Origin: Nipponacmea schrenckii
Lineage: Eukaryota; Mollusca; Gastropoda; Lottiidae
DNA: 64,000 bases
Direction: 5' to 3'
Assembly (NCBI GenBank): GCA_030562195.1
Contig: CM060201.1
Span: 31,788,067-31,852,066, forward strand
Shown here: positions 13,001-22,764 of the stretch, piece by piece
How the letters are laid out: each line of letters begins with the position of its first letter
How positions within the stretch are numbered: the first letter of the stretch is position 1
Notes under the pieces: model-generated
What the model was told of the DNA's origin: nothing
Database searches by the model: none
The model's input: the letters and a program-made list of their open reading frames with translations, nothing else
Translations under genes and position numbers: made by a program

Positions 13001-16000
13001 TGAGGAGAACTAAACGACAAAGCTCAGACTACAAGAGATCTCAAAATGAATCAGAGACAAATTTGAGGAGAACTAAACGACAAAGCGCAGACTACAAGAT
13101 ATCTCAAAATGAATCAGAGACAAATTTGAGGAGAACTAAACGACAAAGCGTAGACTACAAGATATCTCAAAATGAATCAGAGACAACTTTGAGGAGAACT
13201 AAATGACAAAGCTCGGACTACAAGAGATCTCAAAATAAATCAGAGACAAATTTGAGGAGAACTTAACTTCAAAGCTCAGACTACAAGAGATCTCAAAATG
13301 AATCAGAGACAACTTTGAGGAGAACTAAACGACAAAGCTCAGACTACAAGAGATCTCAAAATGAATCAGAGACAAATTTGAGGAGAACTAAACGACAAAG
13401 CGCAGACTACAAGATATCTCAAAATTAATCAGAGACAAATTTGAGGAGAACTAAACGACAAAGCTCAGACTACAAGATATCTCAAAATGAATCAGAGACA
13501 AATTTGAGGAGAACTAAACGACAAAGCGCAGACTACAGATATCTCAAAATGAATCAGAGACAAATTTGAAGAGAACTAAACGACAAAGCTCAGACTACAA
13601 GATATCTCAAAATGAATCAGAGACAAATTTGAGGAGAACTAAACGACAAAGCTCAGACTACAAGAGATCTCAAAATAAATCAGAGACAACTTTGAGGAGA
13701 ACTAAATGACAAAGCTCAGACTACAAGAGATCTCAAAATAAATCAGAGACAAATTTGAGGAAAACTAAACGGCAAAGCTCAGACTACAAGAGATCTCAAA
13801 ATGAATCAGAGACAACTTTGAGGAGAACTAAACGACAAAGCTCAGACTACAAGAGATCTCAAAATGAATCAGAGACAAATTTCAGGAGAACTAAACGACA
13901 AAGCGCAGACTACAAGATATCTCAAAATGAATCAGAGAAAAATTTGAGGAGAACTTAAACGACAAAGCGCAGACTACAAGATATCTCAAAATGAATCAGA
14001 GACAACTTTGAGGAGAACTAAATGACAAAGCTCGGACTACAAGAGATCTCAAAATAAATCAGAGACAAATTTGAGGAGAACTAAACGACATAGCTCAGAC
14101 TACAAGAGATCTCAAAATGAATCAGAGACAACTTTGAGGAGAACTAAACGACAAAGCTCAGACTACAAGAGATCTCAAAAAGAATCAGAGACAAATTTGA
14201 GGACAACTGGTGGCAAAGCTCAGACTACAAGATATCTCAAAATGAAAAATAGTCAAAACTAAAGAAATTGAAACGTCTAAACCCAGAATATAGACAAACA
14301 GAAAAAGAGGTTGTATCTAAACAACAGAAACGTTTAGATCCAAAATTCAACTTGCTTCAAAATGAAAAAGAGTCAAAACGAAAGAAATTGAAACATCTAA
14401 ATCAAGAATATAGACAAACAGAAAAGGGGTTTTGTCTAAACAACAGAAACGTTTAGATCCAAAATTCAACTTGCTTCAAAATGAAAAAGAGTCAAAACGA
14501 AACAAATTGAAACGTCCTAATCCAGAATCCAAAATCAACAAGGTTTTGTTGCAATGAACAAAATTCTGAGATTTATATCTCAATTAGAAAAAGCAAGTAT
14601 GACAAATTGGAAGCAAATCATTGAAAAGAATATTGTTATACAAAACAATGGATATGATTGTGGAGTTCATATCTGTATCAATGCAGATTTAACACTTCAG
14701 GAAAAGTCGCTTCAAATTCCTAGAAGACATGTGACAGTATATCGTCAAAAAATAACATAGAATATCTTGAAATATTCAGTTTGAAACAGTCTGCAAGAAT
14801 TTTCAATTGCATTATCAAAAGATTTATATAGAAAAACACTAACATGTTCTTAGTGTTTAAAAAATTAATTCAACTTGAATTCAACAAGTTAACCATCAAG
14901 GTTATATTTACTGGTGTGGTTTGGAGTAGGTGTAGGGGAGTAGGGAGCCTACTGTATATTAAATCAACAAGTTAACCATCAAGGTTATATTTACTGGTGC
15001 GGCCTGGAGTAGGTGTAGGGGAGAATGGAGCCTACTGTATATTAAATCAACAAGTTAACCATCAAGGTTATATTTACTGGTGTGGCCTGGAGTAGGTGTA
15101 GGGGAGAATGGAGCCTACTGTATATTAAATCAACAAGTTAACCATCAAGGTTATATTTACTGGTGTGGTTTGGAGTAGGTGTAGGGGAGTAGGTAGCCTA
15201 CTGTATATTCAACAAGATACAAAATGTTAAAATTGTTTGTAAGCCATCTATCTGTTCAAAACCAATGCCAACTGTCGGCATTGAATCAAAAATGAAGATG
15301 AGAGCCTTCTGTCAGTATTGAATCAAAAATGAAGATGAGAGCCTTCTGTCAGTATTGAATCAAAAATGAAGATGAGAGTCTCTTCATACTATTAGAAGTA
15401 AACATACAGCAGATGAAAACCTGGTTAACTCTGACAGCTTCAACTTGTAAAGTATGAAGATGATCCATGGCTGAAGTTAAAATCAAGTTTCCTAAATCAG
15501 GTCTAAGAAGATGAGAAGTAATAGATGAAAATTGATATTTTAGATTTAAAATAAATAATTATCAGTCCTCATATGTAACACTCTCATAATTATTATTACT
15601 TTTCACTATTATTTGAATCAGTCTTAGTCTGTTTAACTACTATTCACTTTATTTTGTTTAGATTGTAGATTAATTACAATTCATTATAATTTAACTCATG
15701 TTCAGTTCTTTCTCTTTAACAACCTAGTGATCACTTATTAATAGTTGTCTTCTATCATGCTTTGGGTCTCATGCTTTAATAAGTCTTATTCGAAAGCAAT
15801 AAATTGCAGTCATAGAATGTTTGAGTGACAACCTGTGTTAAAACAGAAAATATACTTTAAAGTGGGCGTATCTTGCTAGGCAACCACTTGTTCCTTCCAT
15901 TCATGCTCCTTGATTCCCTAGATTAAAACCCTACTATTTTGTGATTTTCTCTCCGGCTATATTTTATGACATAAAAAATATTTTAAGGGCTTTCCTTTTG

Positions 16001-16787
16001 TGTTGAAAACCTTTGATGTCAAATCAGCTTGAAATGTTCAATATTCAAATGTGTCTTAATATGTCTTGTTTTATAGCATCAGTTAAACTAGCAGAAGAAA
16101 ATAAAGATTTTGTTATTGGTTTTATCTGTCAGAATAGATTATCTAATGATCCTACACTAGTGCATTTAACACCAGGTTAGCCCCAAAACAAGTAATTACT
16201 GCAGGGATATTTACAGTTATATAATCTTACTTCTGTAAAATATTCATATTGAGTCACCTCCTGTTCAGTAGTCCAATTTCCCTATTTGAACTCTCTCAAA
16301 AAGGAAGTCAAAATGGCATACCCAGTCACAAAAAGACAATAGGTGTTCATAGAAAAGTATACATGCCCTGACTTGTTAGCGATATCTGACAATGTAATTA
16401 AAGTTAATCTTGAAAGTATCTTATTGAAGTTTATTGAATATACATTAATTAAACAATAACTTCTATACTAGGTTGCTCTTGTGAGGATTTTATATTCAAA
16501 ATATATCTCTTCATCATAAAATATAAGATAAAAGTCATAATCTTATTTATCCATGTTCAATTGGATATTAAGGTTATTATTTCAATTTTTTTGATTTAGG
16601 TGTTCAGCTGAAAAAAGGAGGTGATGATCTTGGACAACAATATTTAACTCCAGAAGAAGTTATTGGCCAACGTGGAAATGATGTTATAATAGTTGGGCGT
16701 GGTATTACTCAATCATTTGATGTTATAAATACAGCTATTGCCTATAAACAATCTGCTTATCATGCTTACTGTCAATTATTGCAATAA
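5343..16787 (+). CDS. UMPS: Uridine monophosphate synthase, 3' part of gene (8 exons)
   Basis: Bifunctional cytosolic enzyme of de novo pyrimidine synthesis: orotate phosphoribosyltransferase followed by OMP decarboxylase, turning orotate plus PRPP into UMP. Exons: 5343-5446, 8999-9146, 10437-10568, 10731-10864, 11438-11567, 12148-12232, 16077-16175, 16600-16787. All have AG/GT borders, and phases agree throughout. They total 1020 nt, or 339 residues plus stop. Visible marks are the OPRT end ([11 protein letters not shown]), [15 protein letters not shown], the decarboxylase active site [12 protein letters not shown] (Asp, Lys, Asp), [25 protein letters not shown] and IIVGRGI. The N-terminal OPRT half, with its PRPP-binding loop, lies upstream of the window. 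The frame is intact, so the gene looks functional. It faces SPRYD3 tail to tail. Identification is secure; the 5' structure is unknown. Confidence 0.95.
5546..5990 (-). mobile_element. 5'-truncated LINE, CR1/L2/Jockey-like tail
   Basis: The minus frame at 5971-5759 encodes the usual end of a non-LTR reverse transcriptase polyprotein, with [19 protein letters not shown] and [11 protein letters not shown]. On the minus strand a 3' UTR follows and ends in a (TAA)n tail near 5566-5546, typical of this LINE group. Only the extreme 3' end is present, as expected from abortive reverse transcription. It sits in a UMPS intron, antisense to the gene. Confidence 0.75.
6277..7781. mobile_element. DNA transposon remnant with GGG(C/T)YCGTTTCTCAAAAA inverted ends
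   Basis: The left end GGGTTCGTTTCTCAAAAAA at 6277 is inverted at the right end, TTTTTTGAGAAACGGGCCC, ending at 7781. Inner CGTAAGA/TCTTACG motifs are also inverted between the ends. Span 1505 bp. A frame near 6489-6655 is open for about 50 codons but has no start and no recognised family. TIRs of this kind are common in PIF/Harbinger-type elements. A matching 3-bp target duplication could not be confirmed. Confidence 0.6.
7931..8565 (+). repeat. Dispersed repeat family A, copy with both ends
   Basis: Starts TAGGCCCACATGAAATGGGG and GGCGTATATTGTCGTCACCC. It has several internal units with TGATGAGACTTAG and GTTATTGCCCTTGTTCTTG. It ends near 8480-8560 with TCTTGTCAACCTCCTCGACA, AATTGGCTGCCA and GTGGGCGTTTTACGATGGCC. 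Both ends therefore carry a GGGCGT motif. Lies in the UMPS intron 5447-8998. Confidence 0.7.
8999..9146 (+). CDS. UMPS: UMPS exon (linker between domains)
   Basis: Acceptor TTTCAG, donor GTATTG. The first base completes a serine codon. Encodes [18 protein letters not shown] and a Pro/Asn-rich linker ending NQPKLIK. Ends in phase 0. Confidence 0.92.
9297..9840 (+). repeat. Dispersed repeat family A, copy
   Basis: Opens with GGCCACATGAAATGGGG and GGCGTATATTGTCGTCACCC. Internal units repeat GTAAACACTCTAGAAAGAAT and CACCCAAGGATGAAAACTAT. It runs into the leader segment also seen at 4230 (ATCACCCTAGAAAAGAAG). Confidence 0.65.
9930..10033. repeat. (ATT)n microsatellite
   Basis: About 100 bp of TTA/ATT triplets with two small interruptions, in the UMPS intron 9147-10436. 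The long Ile or Leu open frames across it are artefacts of the triplet repeat. Confidence 0.97.
10084..10130 (+). repeat. Family B end motif
   Basis: AATGCTATCAGGGGGCGTAA then TTACCTTGCCTG and AGCTATCT. Compare 4694, 26770 and 63702, and reversed 18415, 49248 and 60004. Confidence 0.6.
10437..10568 (+). CDS. UMPS: UMPS exon (start of OMP decarboxylase)
   Basis: 44 codons in phase 0, from [11 protein letters not shown] to SSQQILE. Includes SADFT, the first substrate-binding strand of the OMP decarboxylase barrel. Acceptor TTACAG, donor GTGAGC. Confidence 0.93.
10731..10864 (+). CDS. UMPS: UMPS exon ([10 protein letters not shown])
   Basis: Encodes [20 protein letters not shown] through FLLFEDR. 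It ends after two bases of the active-site Arg codon, which the next exon completes. Acceptor ATTATAG, donor GTATGT. Confidence 0.94.
11438..11567 (+). CDS. UMPS: UMPS exon (decarboxylase active site)
   Basis: Opens with the base completing Arg, then KFADIGNT, which holds the catalytic Lys and second Asp. SWADIVNAH and [10 protein letters not shown] follow. Acceptor TTGTAG, donor GTAACT. Confidence 0.94.
12148..12232 (+). CDS. UMPS: UMPS exon (AEMSSTG)
   Basis: Encodes [20 protein letters not shown] and ends LITADYTA plus one base. Acceptor ATTATAG, donor GTAAAT. The next intron, 3.8 kb, holds the 63-bp array. Confidence 0.93.
12303..12644 (-). pseudogene. Possible endonuclease-like transposon fragment
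   Basis: A 113-codon open frame containing [20 protein letters not shown] and FLIVDFC. The DHC motif followed by a hydrophobic strand resembles the end of the endonuclease domain of non-LTR elements (SDHCP-like). No further domain is visible. Its start overlaps a TACGCCCACA family A motif. It sits antisense in a UMPS intron. The assignment is weak and the frame may be chance. Confidence 0.3.
12748..14245 (+). repeat. 63-bp (21-codon) coding-type tandem array, about two dozen copies
   Basis: The unit begins CGACAAAGCTCAGACTACAA. In the coding frame it reads [18 protein letters not shown] plus three residues: a basic, hydrophilic 21-residue repeat. The frame is broken by CGA to TGA changes (AAATGACAAAG), a GAA to TAA change and single-base deletions (for example TACAGATATCTC near 13540). 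The longest open stretches are 12937-13206, 13755-13958 and 14071-14262. The first two start from the same variant about 13 units apart, so a block was duplicated. It lies on the UMPS strand, in the intron 12233-16076. Confidence 0.9.
14250..14540 (+). pseudogene. Degenerate second peptide repeat, transposon-type
   Basis: Two or three diverged units of about 130 bp read [20 protein letters not shown] and [17 protein letters not shown]. Frames change between units. Lys/Arg-rich 'NPEYRxxE' repeats of this style are known near the N-terminus of large transposon proteins in invertebrates (for example Helitron-associated proteins). The unit follows the 63-bp array without a gap, so both probably came from one repeat-rich protein. 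Confidence 0.5.
14554..14760 (+). pseudogene. Ulp1-like cysteine protease (C48) C-terminal fragment
   Basis: A 68-codon open frame contains [20 protein letters not shown]. In Ulp1/SENP-type proteases the catalytic Cys follows a Gln and sits in a Q-x(n)-DCGV-x-x-C context, matched here (Q, N-N-G, D-C-G-V, then C). The catalytic His and Asp of a complete domain are not in this frame. Such proteases are often carried by large DNA transposons. It is a fragment inside a UMPS intron, not a UMPS exon. Confidence 0.5.
14881..15212. repeat. 83-bp tandem repeat, 4 copies
   Basis: TCAACAAGTTAACCATCAAG recurs at 14881, 14964, 15047 and 15130, exactly 83 bp apart. Units differ by a few substitutions (GTGGTTTGG or GCGGCCTGG; GAGTAGG or GAGAATGG). 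Copies 1 and 4 share one variant set, and copies 2 and 3 share the other. Confidence 0.95.
15281..15391. repeat. 37-bp tandem repeat, 3 copies
   Basis: TTGAATCAAAAATGAAGATG recurs at 15281, 15318 and 15355. Just downstream of the 83-bp repeat. Confidence 0.92.
15392..16076. other. UMPS intron, no gene; family B end at 15855
   Basis: AT-rich intron. The only item seen is ACTTTAAAGTGGGCGTATCT followed by TGCTAGGCAACC at 15855-15890, the end motif of family B. It is inverted relative to 36158. Confidence 0.5.
16077..16175 (+). CDS. UMPS: UMPS exon (FVIGF)
   Basis: Two bases complete Ala, then [15 protein letters not shown], ending VHLTP plus one base. Acceptor TTATAG, donor GTTAGC. Confidence 0.92.
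16600..16787 (+). CDS. UMPS: UMPS terminal exon
   Basis: Completes the Gly of LTPGVQL, then GGDDLGQQY (phosphate-binding region), IIVGRGI and a C-terminus ending AYCQLLQ and TAA. Acceptor TGATTTAG. The stop codon lies inside an AATAAA hexamer. Confidence 0.94.
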
Positions 16788-16788
16788 A
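16783..16788 (+). promoter_or_regulatory. AATAAA hexamer overlapping the UMPS stop codon
   Basis: The last codons read CAA TAA A, so the canonical polyadenylation hexamer overlaps the stop. Whether it is used is unknown; a real 3' UTR may use a later signal. Confidence 0.3.
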
Positions 16789-16965
16789 TCATATCTTTTG
16801 GAAAGTTACACATCTTGTGATAGGTTACGTATCTAGTCCAATTGACAGTGTTTTGCTATTTTCCAGAAAAATGTTCGCAGGGTGTAAGAAATCTACCCTT
16901 CATATGTATGCAGAATATTGAGTCTATATGAGGCCCGCACCTTAATCAAATGTTTTTAATTAACC

Positions 16966-17242
16966 ATTTAAAAGGGATATTACGTCTTAGAATGAACATA
17001 AAATTTAATTTTAAACATGGTCAATAAGTATATTCATCCGTAAATTTACCTGCTGCCATAAATAACATAAAAAAATATATATCCAAAAAACTAAGCAATT
17101 ATCTATAAAAATGCTTTTGATTATTGAAAAACGCTTAATAAGTTTTGAGTTTTCTAGATTTTAAGAGGTAAGTTCATATTGACCATTCTTGAGAACCAAA
17201 ATTTTATGTTCATGCTAAGATGCAGTATCCCTTTAAAATTAA
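16966..17242. mobile_element. MITE with TTTAAAAGGGATA inverted ends
   Basis: The left end TTAAAAGGGATATTACGTCT, with TTAGAATGAACATAAAA, is inverted at 17205-17242 (TTTTATGTTCATGCTAAGAT and GTATCCCTTTAAAA). A diverged second copy lies at 63358-63885. About 275 bp, no coding capacity. Confidence 0.75.
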
Positions 17243-17264
17243 CTTAGTTTGATCAAGTAGATAC

Positions 17265-17662
17265 AAACCGTGTTTCCACTTCTTTACAACGCTCACTTTA
17301 AGCTAGCTTTTTGGTGTTTCCACTTGTTAAATTGCTGAACCATTACGGTTCGTGAACCGATAACCTCAATTTTAGCGTTCGGCAATTTATTGGGCACCAA
17401 ATGTAAGCTAGCTTTAAAGCCAGATTTTTCAACAAGTGGAAACCCAAAAAGCAGGCTTTTTCTTGTTCAGCAATACTGAAATACTAGTTTTAATGGTTTC
17501 ACGTGCAACATCGGTAGTCTTGTACATTTCGAACTGTCAATGTGCCACTTTTTTTGATCGAGACTAAAGTGGTAACCAGATAATCTAACTGGAAACACAG
17601 GGTGTTCGGTAATAAAGCTGGATTTAAAGCTAGCTTTACTTCATAAGTGGAAACGCATGGTT
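17265..17662. mobile_element. MITE with GTTTCCACTT inverted ends
   Basis: AACCGTGTTTCCACTT at the left is inverted to AAGTGGAAACGCATGGTT at the right. Subterminal GCTAGCTTTAAAG and internal GTTTCCACTTGTT/AACAAGTGGAAAC are inverted as well, so the element folds on itself at two levels. Confidence 0.65.
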
Positions 17663-18404
17663 CTGAAAATGAAATTAAAATAAAACATGAACAGACTAAC
17701 GATTTATTTTCAACAAGCCATTTGTTATAATCAAAAAAATGTAATAACATAATTTATTATAAGATTTCAGGCAGAATTGTATGTACATATAACTTGAAAC
17801 AATTATCAGCTTCAGTTTTTCATGACAAACTACTATATAGTGAAAGACATTGGTAACTAAAATAACATCAAAGAATTCTTAACTACAACTTATATCCAAA
17901 ATTTTACCTTATCCTGCTTAGTTGTTCCTAACACAAATTGTACGTTGACTTGTTTGAACTGTGGATTTCTTTATTAAGTACAATGAAATTCCTCAATTCA
18001 TTAAATATGGTGAGATAGACAAATCACATGTTTTTAAAAAAATGGTTGTTATTAAAAATAAAGTATTTATAGTGTATTATTAATTTATAACGATAGAAAA
18101 CAAACTAAAACAAAAACAAAGAGCCTCATAATAAGAATTTCAATATTCACTATATAATGTTGAATTTATTCACAAGTAACGGAGTAGCACTAGAAAATTT
18201 GGGTAAATTTGTTATTTAAGCCTATTTATATAAGTTTAGCTCATCAAGGAATCTGGAATAAAATTATTATTAAATTGAGGGACTTGTCAAACCTTCTTAA
18301 TGCATACCCTTTCCAAAAGAACATAATATATATAAGAATGTAAGGATATTAGATCGAGTTTGTTAAACCTTACATAAAATAGCCAAATCACACCGGTATG
18401 AAAT
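17663..18404. other. Intergenic, nothing recognised
   Basis: AT-rich, with short non-conserved open frames only. It lies between the convergent 3' ends of UMPS and SPRYD3. Confidence 0.5.
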
Positions 18405-19275
18405 AATTTACAAGATAGCTTGCCAGACAAGGTAACATACATACGTCCACAGGCAGCATTGAATATGAATAATAAATTGAGCAATAATTCAAAAAACATT
18501 CACTGAATATTGAAGTCAAGGGCAAAGACTCAAAAACTATTCATGGAAAATCTTCAAATTCGAACTTGACCACTGTCTTATCAATTCAAATGCTCACACC
18601 AAGTTTCATTAAAATCCATTGAACAAAAACTGTTTATCGAAAAATCGTCCAAATCAAACGTGACTATCGTTTTATCAATTCCAATGCTCATACCAAGTTT
18701 CATTAAAATCCATAGAAAATTGAAGCTTCTATTGTGTCTACAACAAATGAATTTTTACACAAATTTACTTCGTCAAGGGCAATTACTCATAAACTATTCA
18801 TCGAAAAATTGTCAAATTCAAAACCTGACCACCGCCTTATCAATTCCAATTCTCACACCAAGTTTCATTAAAATCCATTGAAAATTGTAGCTTCTATTGT
18901 GTCTACAACAAATATAGAGGCAGGGGCAATAACTCAAAAAACGTTTATCAAAAAATCGTCAAAATCGAATTTGACTGCCGTCTTATCAGTTCCAATGCTC
19001 ATACCAAGTTTCATTAAAATCCATTGAAAAATTGTAGTTTCTATTGTGTCTACAACAAATATAGAGGCAGGGGCAATAACTTAAAAACTGTTAATCGAAA
19101 AATCGTCCAAATCAAACTTGACTATCGTCTTATCAATTCCAATGCTCACACTAAGTTTTATACAAATCAATTGAAAATTGTAGCTTCTATTGTGTCTACA
19201 ACAAATGTTGACGGACCGACGGAACGACAGACAGGGGCGACAATAATATATATCCACATATTAATGTGGGCGTAT
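18405..19275 (-). repeat. Dispersed repeat family B, reversed copy
   Basis: Starts with AAGATAGCTTGCCAGACAAG and CATACGTCCACAGGCAGCAT. It then has four to five tandem units of about 130-165 bp with TATCAATTCCAATGCTCATA, CCAAGTTTCATTAAAATCCA and GGCAATAACTCAAAAA. It ends GACCGACGGAACGACAGACA, then TCCACATATTAATGTGGGCG and TATAATAAAA. The last part is the family A start reversed, so the two families share an end. Confidence 0.75.
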
Positions 19276-20406
19276 AATAAAAAAAATTATAAGTTGGTAA
19301 TTATAGTGTTATATAAATCTCTCCACAATATTTAAATTTTGAAATTATTTCACAACATTATCCTATAACAAGTTTGTAAATATCATTCATACATTGCATT
19401 ACATTGCAGATGTTCAAACTTGAATACTTGTAAGAAACTAAGAGTGTTGACAATCAACTATTTTTTTTTGCTATATTCTTAATGTAATTGTTTTTCCGAT
19501 CACTTGATATTGACAGTCTCCAATATGATAATATATATAAAATTACAACTTTAAACAATAAATTAAGACTTTTGTGGACAAGTAATAATAACATTGCCAA
19601 TAACAAATTTGGGATAATAACTTTGTATGAGACAGATTCTACAGCCAAATTTCTTTATCAACCTGGAAATCCAATTTTCTATTCCAATGAGCACCATTTT
19701 TAAAATATAGTCACTTCAAAGAACTACATGATCATAATCACAAAAATACAAGTACCAAACTAAAGAACCTACAACTGTAAACAAAACATGTCTTCTGCTT
19801 CATCCTCTTTCTTAAATTCATTGCCATTGAACAAAGTTTGTGATTTTAACAGGATCCATAAAGGTAAAGTGCAATAAACTTGGTCTTACTCATGGAAAAC
19901 ACCAAAATTTTGTATGAATAACAAATAGATACTAGATTTTGATATTACTGTCAAAACAATTTTGTTTAAAGACTATAAACACACAGAAATAGGAAATACT
20001 GAACATGTCCAAGAGACTTCACAGTAATTATGTAACTATGGCAAATCGTAGAATTTTCAAAAATAAAGAACAATAAACAATTATTTGGATAATAATTGAT
20101 TTATTAAGTTCAATCAAATATAAACAATATAAGGATGAAAGCATCATAAACATACCAAATGAAGAGTTTCATTGAATTTACAAACACCAATTTGAAGTGG
20201 AATCAGGTGTCACAGAAGTCATCATGCTTTAATTACACTAAAATTAAGCCTGCTTGTCTACCATATTGACTACAGCAACCTGGCCAATCTTTCTTTTAAA
20301 ACAATACAAAATTAAGATAAGCAAGAAAATACAGAATCACATGTTTCTTCTATTCTATGTTATATCTGAACATTCACAATGACCGTATCTGCATACCTTT
20401 GTTTCG
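19276..20406. other. Intergenic, nothing recognised
   Basis: AT-rich. Open frames at 19488-19703 (+) and 19454-19648 (-) overlap each other in low-complexity AT sequence and show no splice context. Confidence 0.5.
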
Positions 20407-20414
20407 CTCTAGGA

Positions 20415-20682
20415 CAGGAGTTTTCAACCTTGGGATCGCGTCCCCAATTTGGGGACGTAGGAAAACTTTTGGGGGGACACGAACATCATATAATCGCAAA
20501 GAAATAAACGTTGTGTCCATGTAATTTATTTATACAATATGATTATATGAAGATAGTTTAATGAATTTTTATATATTCTATTCCACAGTTATGGTAAGTC
20601 AATATTTGAATTGAAATGGGGGATGCGAACTCTTCATTAACCCAAAAATGGGGACATTGCTGGAAAAGGTTGAATACCCCTG
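20415..20682. mobile_element. hAT-type MITE with 8-bp target duplication
   Basis: 5' end CAGGAGTTTTCAACCTTGGG; 3' end AAGGTTGAATACCCCTG, whose reverse complement CAGGGGTATTCAACCTT matches. It is flanked by CTCTAGGA at 20407-20414 and again at 20683-20690, an exact 8-bp target-site duplication as hAT transposases make. 268 bp, non-coding. Confidence 0.9.
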
Positions 20683-20690
20683 CTCTAGGA

Positions 20691-21654
20691 TTACATAGAA
20701 AAATAACTACTTGAATTCTCCCTAATACAGACTATTTCAGATACTAATAATCATTACAACATAGGATATACAGTGTTCCCAAAATTGTACAATTATTGAT
20801 ATACCTAAGAATAATTATTCTCTGTGTAGTTTATTGGAAGAGTAAGTATATTTGTCTCAGAAGATATTGTTGTGGAAATTTTGATTTACAAAAGCAATGG
20901 TATCCAGTGCTTTATATATTTTTAAGATGTAAAAGAAATCAGTTGATTATTCAGGTCTACTTGATAATAAATTGCCCTAGATCAATGAATCAAATTTTCT
21001 TTTTGAATATTAGAAAACATGAATTTTACTTAGTATTCGGCTTTTTGATGAACATATATAATATATACATTCATCTGAAAGCCAAATACTTGGTATTCAT
21101 GTATTAATGCTACATGTTTATTTGGGAAATCACAATATACCATTAAAGAATATTGACAGATTTGATGGGCAAAATTATGATATATAAACAGATACAATCA
21201 TCTCTAATTACAAATTTTTACAACATTAATCTTCATTTTTTTTTCACATCTATTGATATAAACGGTATAGATATCAAAGTCAATTTAAAAGTTTTCAAGG
21301 TTGGTTGGTTTCACTAAGTGGTAATAACGATTAGGACAGTTTGACATCTGAATGCCAACAGACATATTAGTGTGTCTTAATGGGTTTTATAGTGGGTGTC
21401 TACATTTCTTGACAACAAATTTGGCTGTCTAATGGCAGACAGACAGTTTTAAATAATTAATTTCAATCTTAATAAAGCATTTTAACCATATAATCATGTT
21501 CAATAATTTAGAGTACTGTGTTTGCTAAATAAAATAGCAAATCATTATTGATATTATATAGCAAAGACATGAAATCATATGTTACATAACAATTCAAACA
21601 ATATTGTTTCAGCAAAAATATAATCATAAATAAAGCACTAAAATGGTATGTATG
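20691..21654. other. Intergenic, nothing recognised
   Basis: The open frame 20796-21107 is Ile/Leu/Tyr-rich AT sequence with no family resemblance. Confidence 0.45.
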
Positions 21655-22078
21655 TACATAAAAAAAAAAATAGTGATGGCCATCGTAATACACCCACACT
21701 TATAATGGTACATTAGCTAATTTGTCCGGGAGGTTGACAAGAATTATCGGTAAATGAAAGATTTTTCTGATTTTTAAATAAAGCTCATCCTAGGGTGATT
21801 CTCACACAAAGTTTTGTCATAATCCATCAACCAGCTTTCTATTGTGTCCACAATGAATAAAACATATTTTTAAGAACAAGTGCAATAACTCATACAAAAT
21901 ATTTTTTGATTAGTTTGATTTTCAATAGGGTTTATCCTTGATTGATAAAAATACTCATACTAAATTTCATCAAAATCTATCCAGAAACCAGCTCTCTATT
22001 GTGTCCAACACATTTGTGGACGGACGGACAGGGGCGGCTACTATATACGGCCACATTAATGTGTGGGCGTATAAAAAT
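21655..22078 (-). repeat. Dispersed repeat family A, full reversed copy
   Basis: Begins AATAGTGATGGCCATCGTAA, then ACACCCACACTTATAATGG and TTTGTCCGGGAGGTTGACAA with ATTATCGGTAAATG. Two internal units follow. It ends GGACGGACGGACAGGGGCGG, CCACATTAATGTGTGGGCGT and ATAAAAA. This is the clearest view of both ends. Confidence 0.8.
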
Positions 22079-22629
22079 TAACCAAAACAACAATTTAAAA
22101 TAAAATAATAAATCACCCTTCAAATTCATTCTATACCTTTGATAAAATGTCCAAGTATATGTAAAGTTATAGTCAACTTAAGGTTATTTGAGAGTCATTT
22201 TATGAGAAAAATTGTTATCCATTAATCGAGCACACTAGTATTCTTACCACTGTTTTGATTAATTATGTACCAAACACTAATATATCTAATTAGACAAATT
22301 ACATGTTAAATTAGTTAAAACAAGGTACTAATTTGTTTTAGAAATGAAAATAGTAGCTCTGTAGCTGTTAATGGAACAACTGTTGTCTGACCCTGTATAA
22401 ATCTTTCAAAAAATAGTCAAAATTGTCAATACTCACTCGGTACAGGTAGGCCTCAAATGAAACTATGCATTTTTCTAACATTGAAATAACACACTCTTAA
22501 GTTTTATATATAGCCTATTTTATACATTTTAATTATAATCATTAACAGCAAGTTGTTTCTGATGAGGACTTTCAATAATAAAAGGAAATAACAAAGGACT
22601 ATATTTGATATTTTAATATCACCTGTATA

Positions 22630-22764
22630 TCAACCTGTCAATGGGCGGAGATCAACTCTAACACGTTCACAAGAACTTAACATTCCTATTGTAGGATAAA
22701 AACCACCTTTTGGTATCATTGTTTTTCTTTTTCCAATTAATTTGCCATTTCTTGTAAAAAACAC
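22630..22764 (-). CDS. SPRYD3: SPRYD3 terminal exon
   Basis: VFFTRNGKLIGKRKTMIPKG, GFYPTIGMLS and a C-terminus VRVDLRPLTG, then TGA. Acceptor ATTTCAG. The intron before it, 4.2 kb, is the longest of the gene. Confidence 0.95.
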   Translation of the reverse strand: MFFTRNGKLIGKRKTMIPKGGFYPTIGMLSSCERVRVDLRPLTG

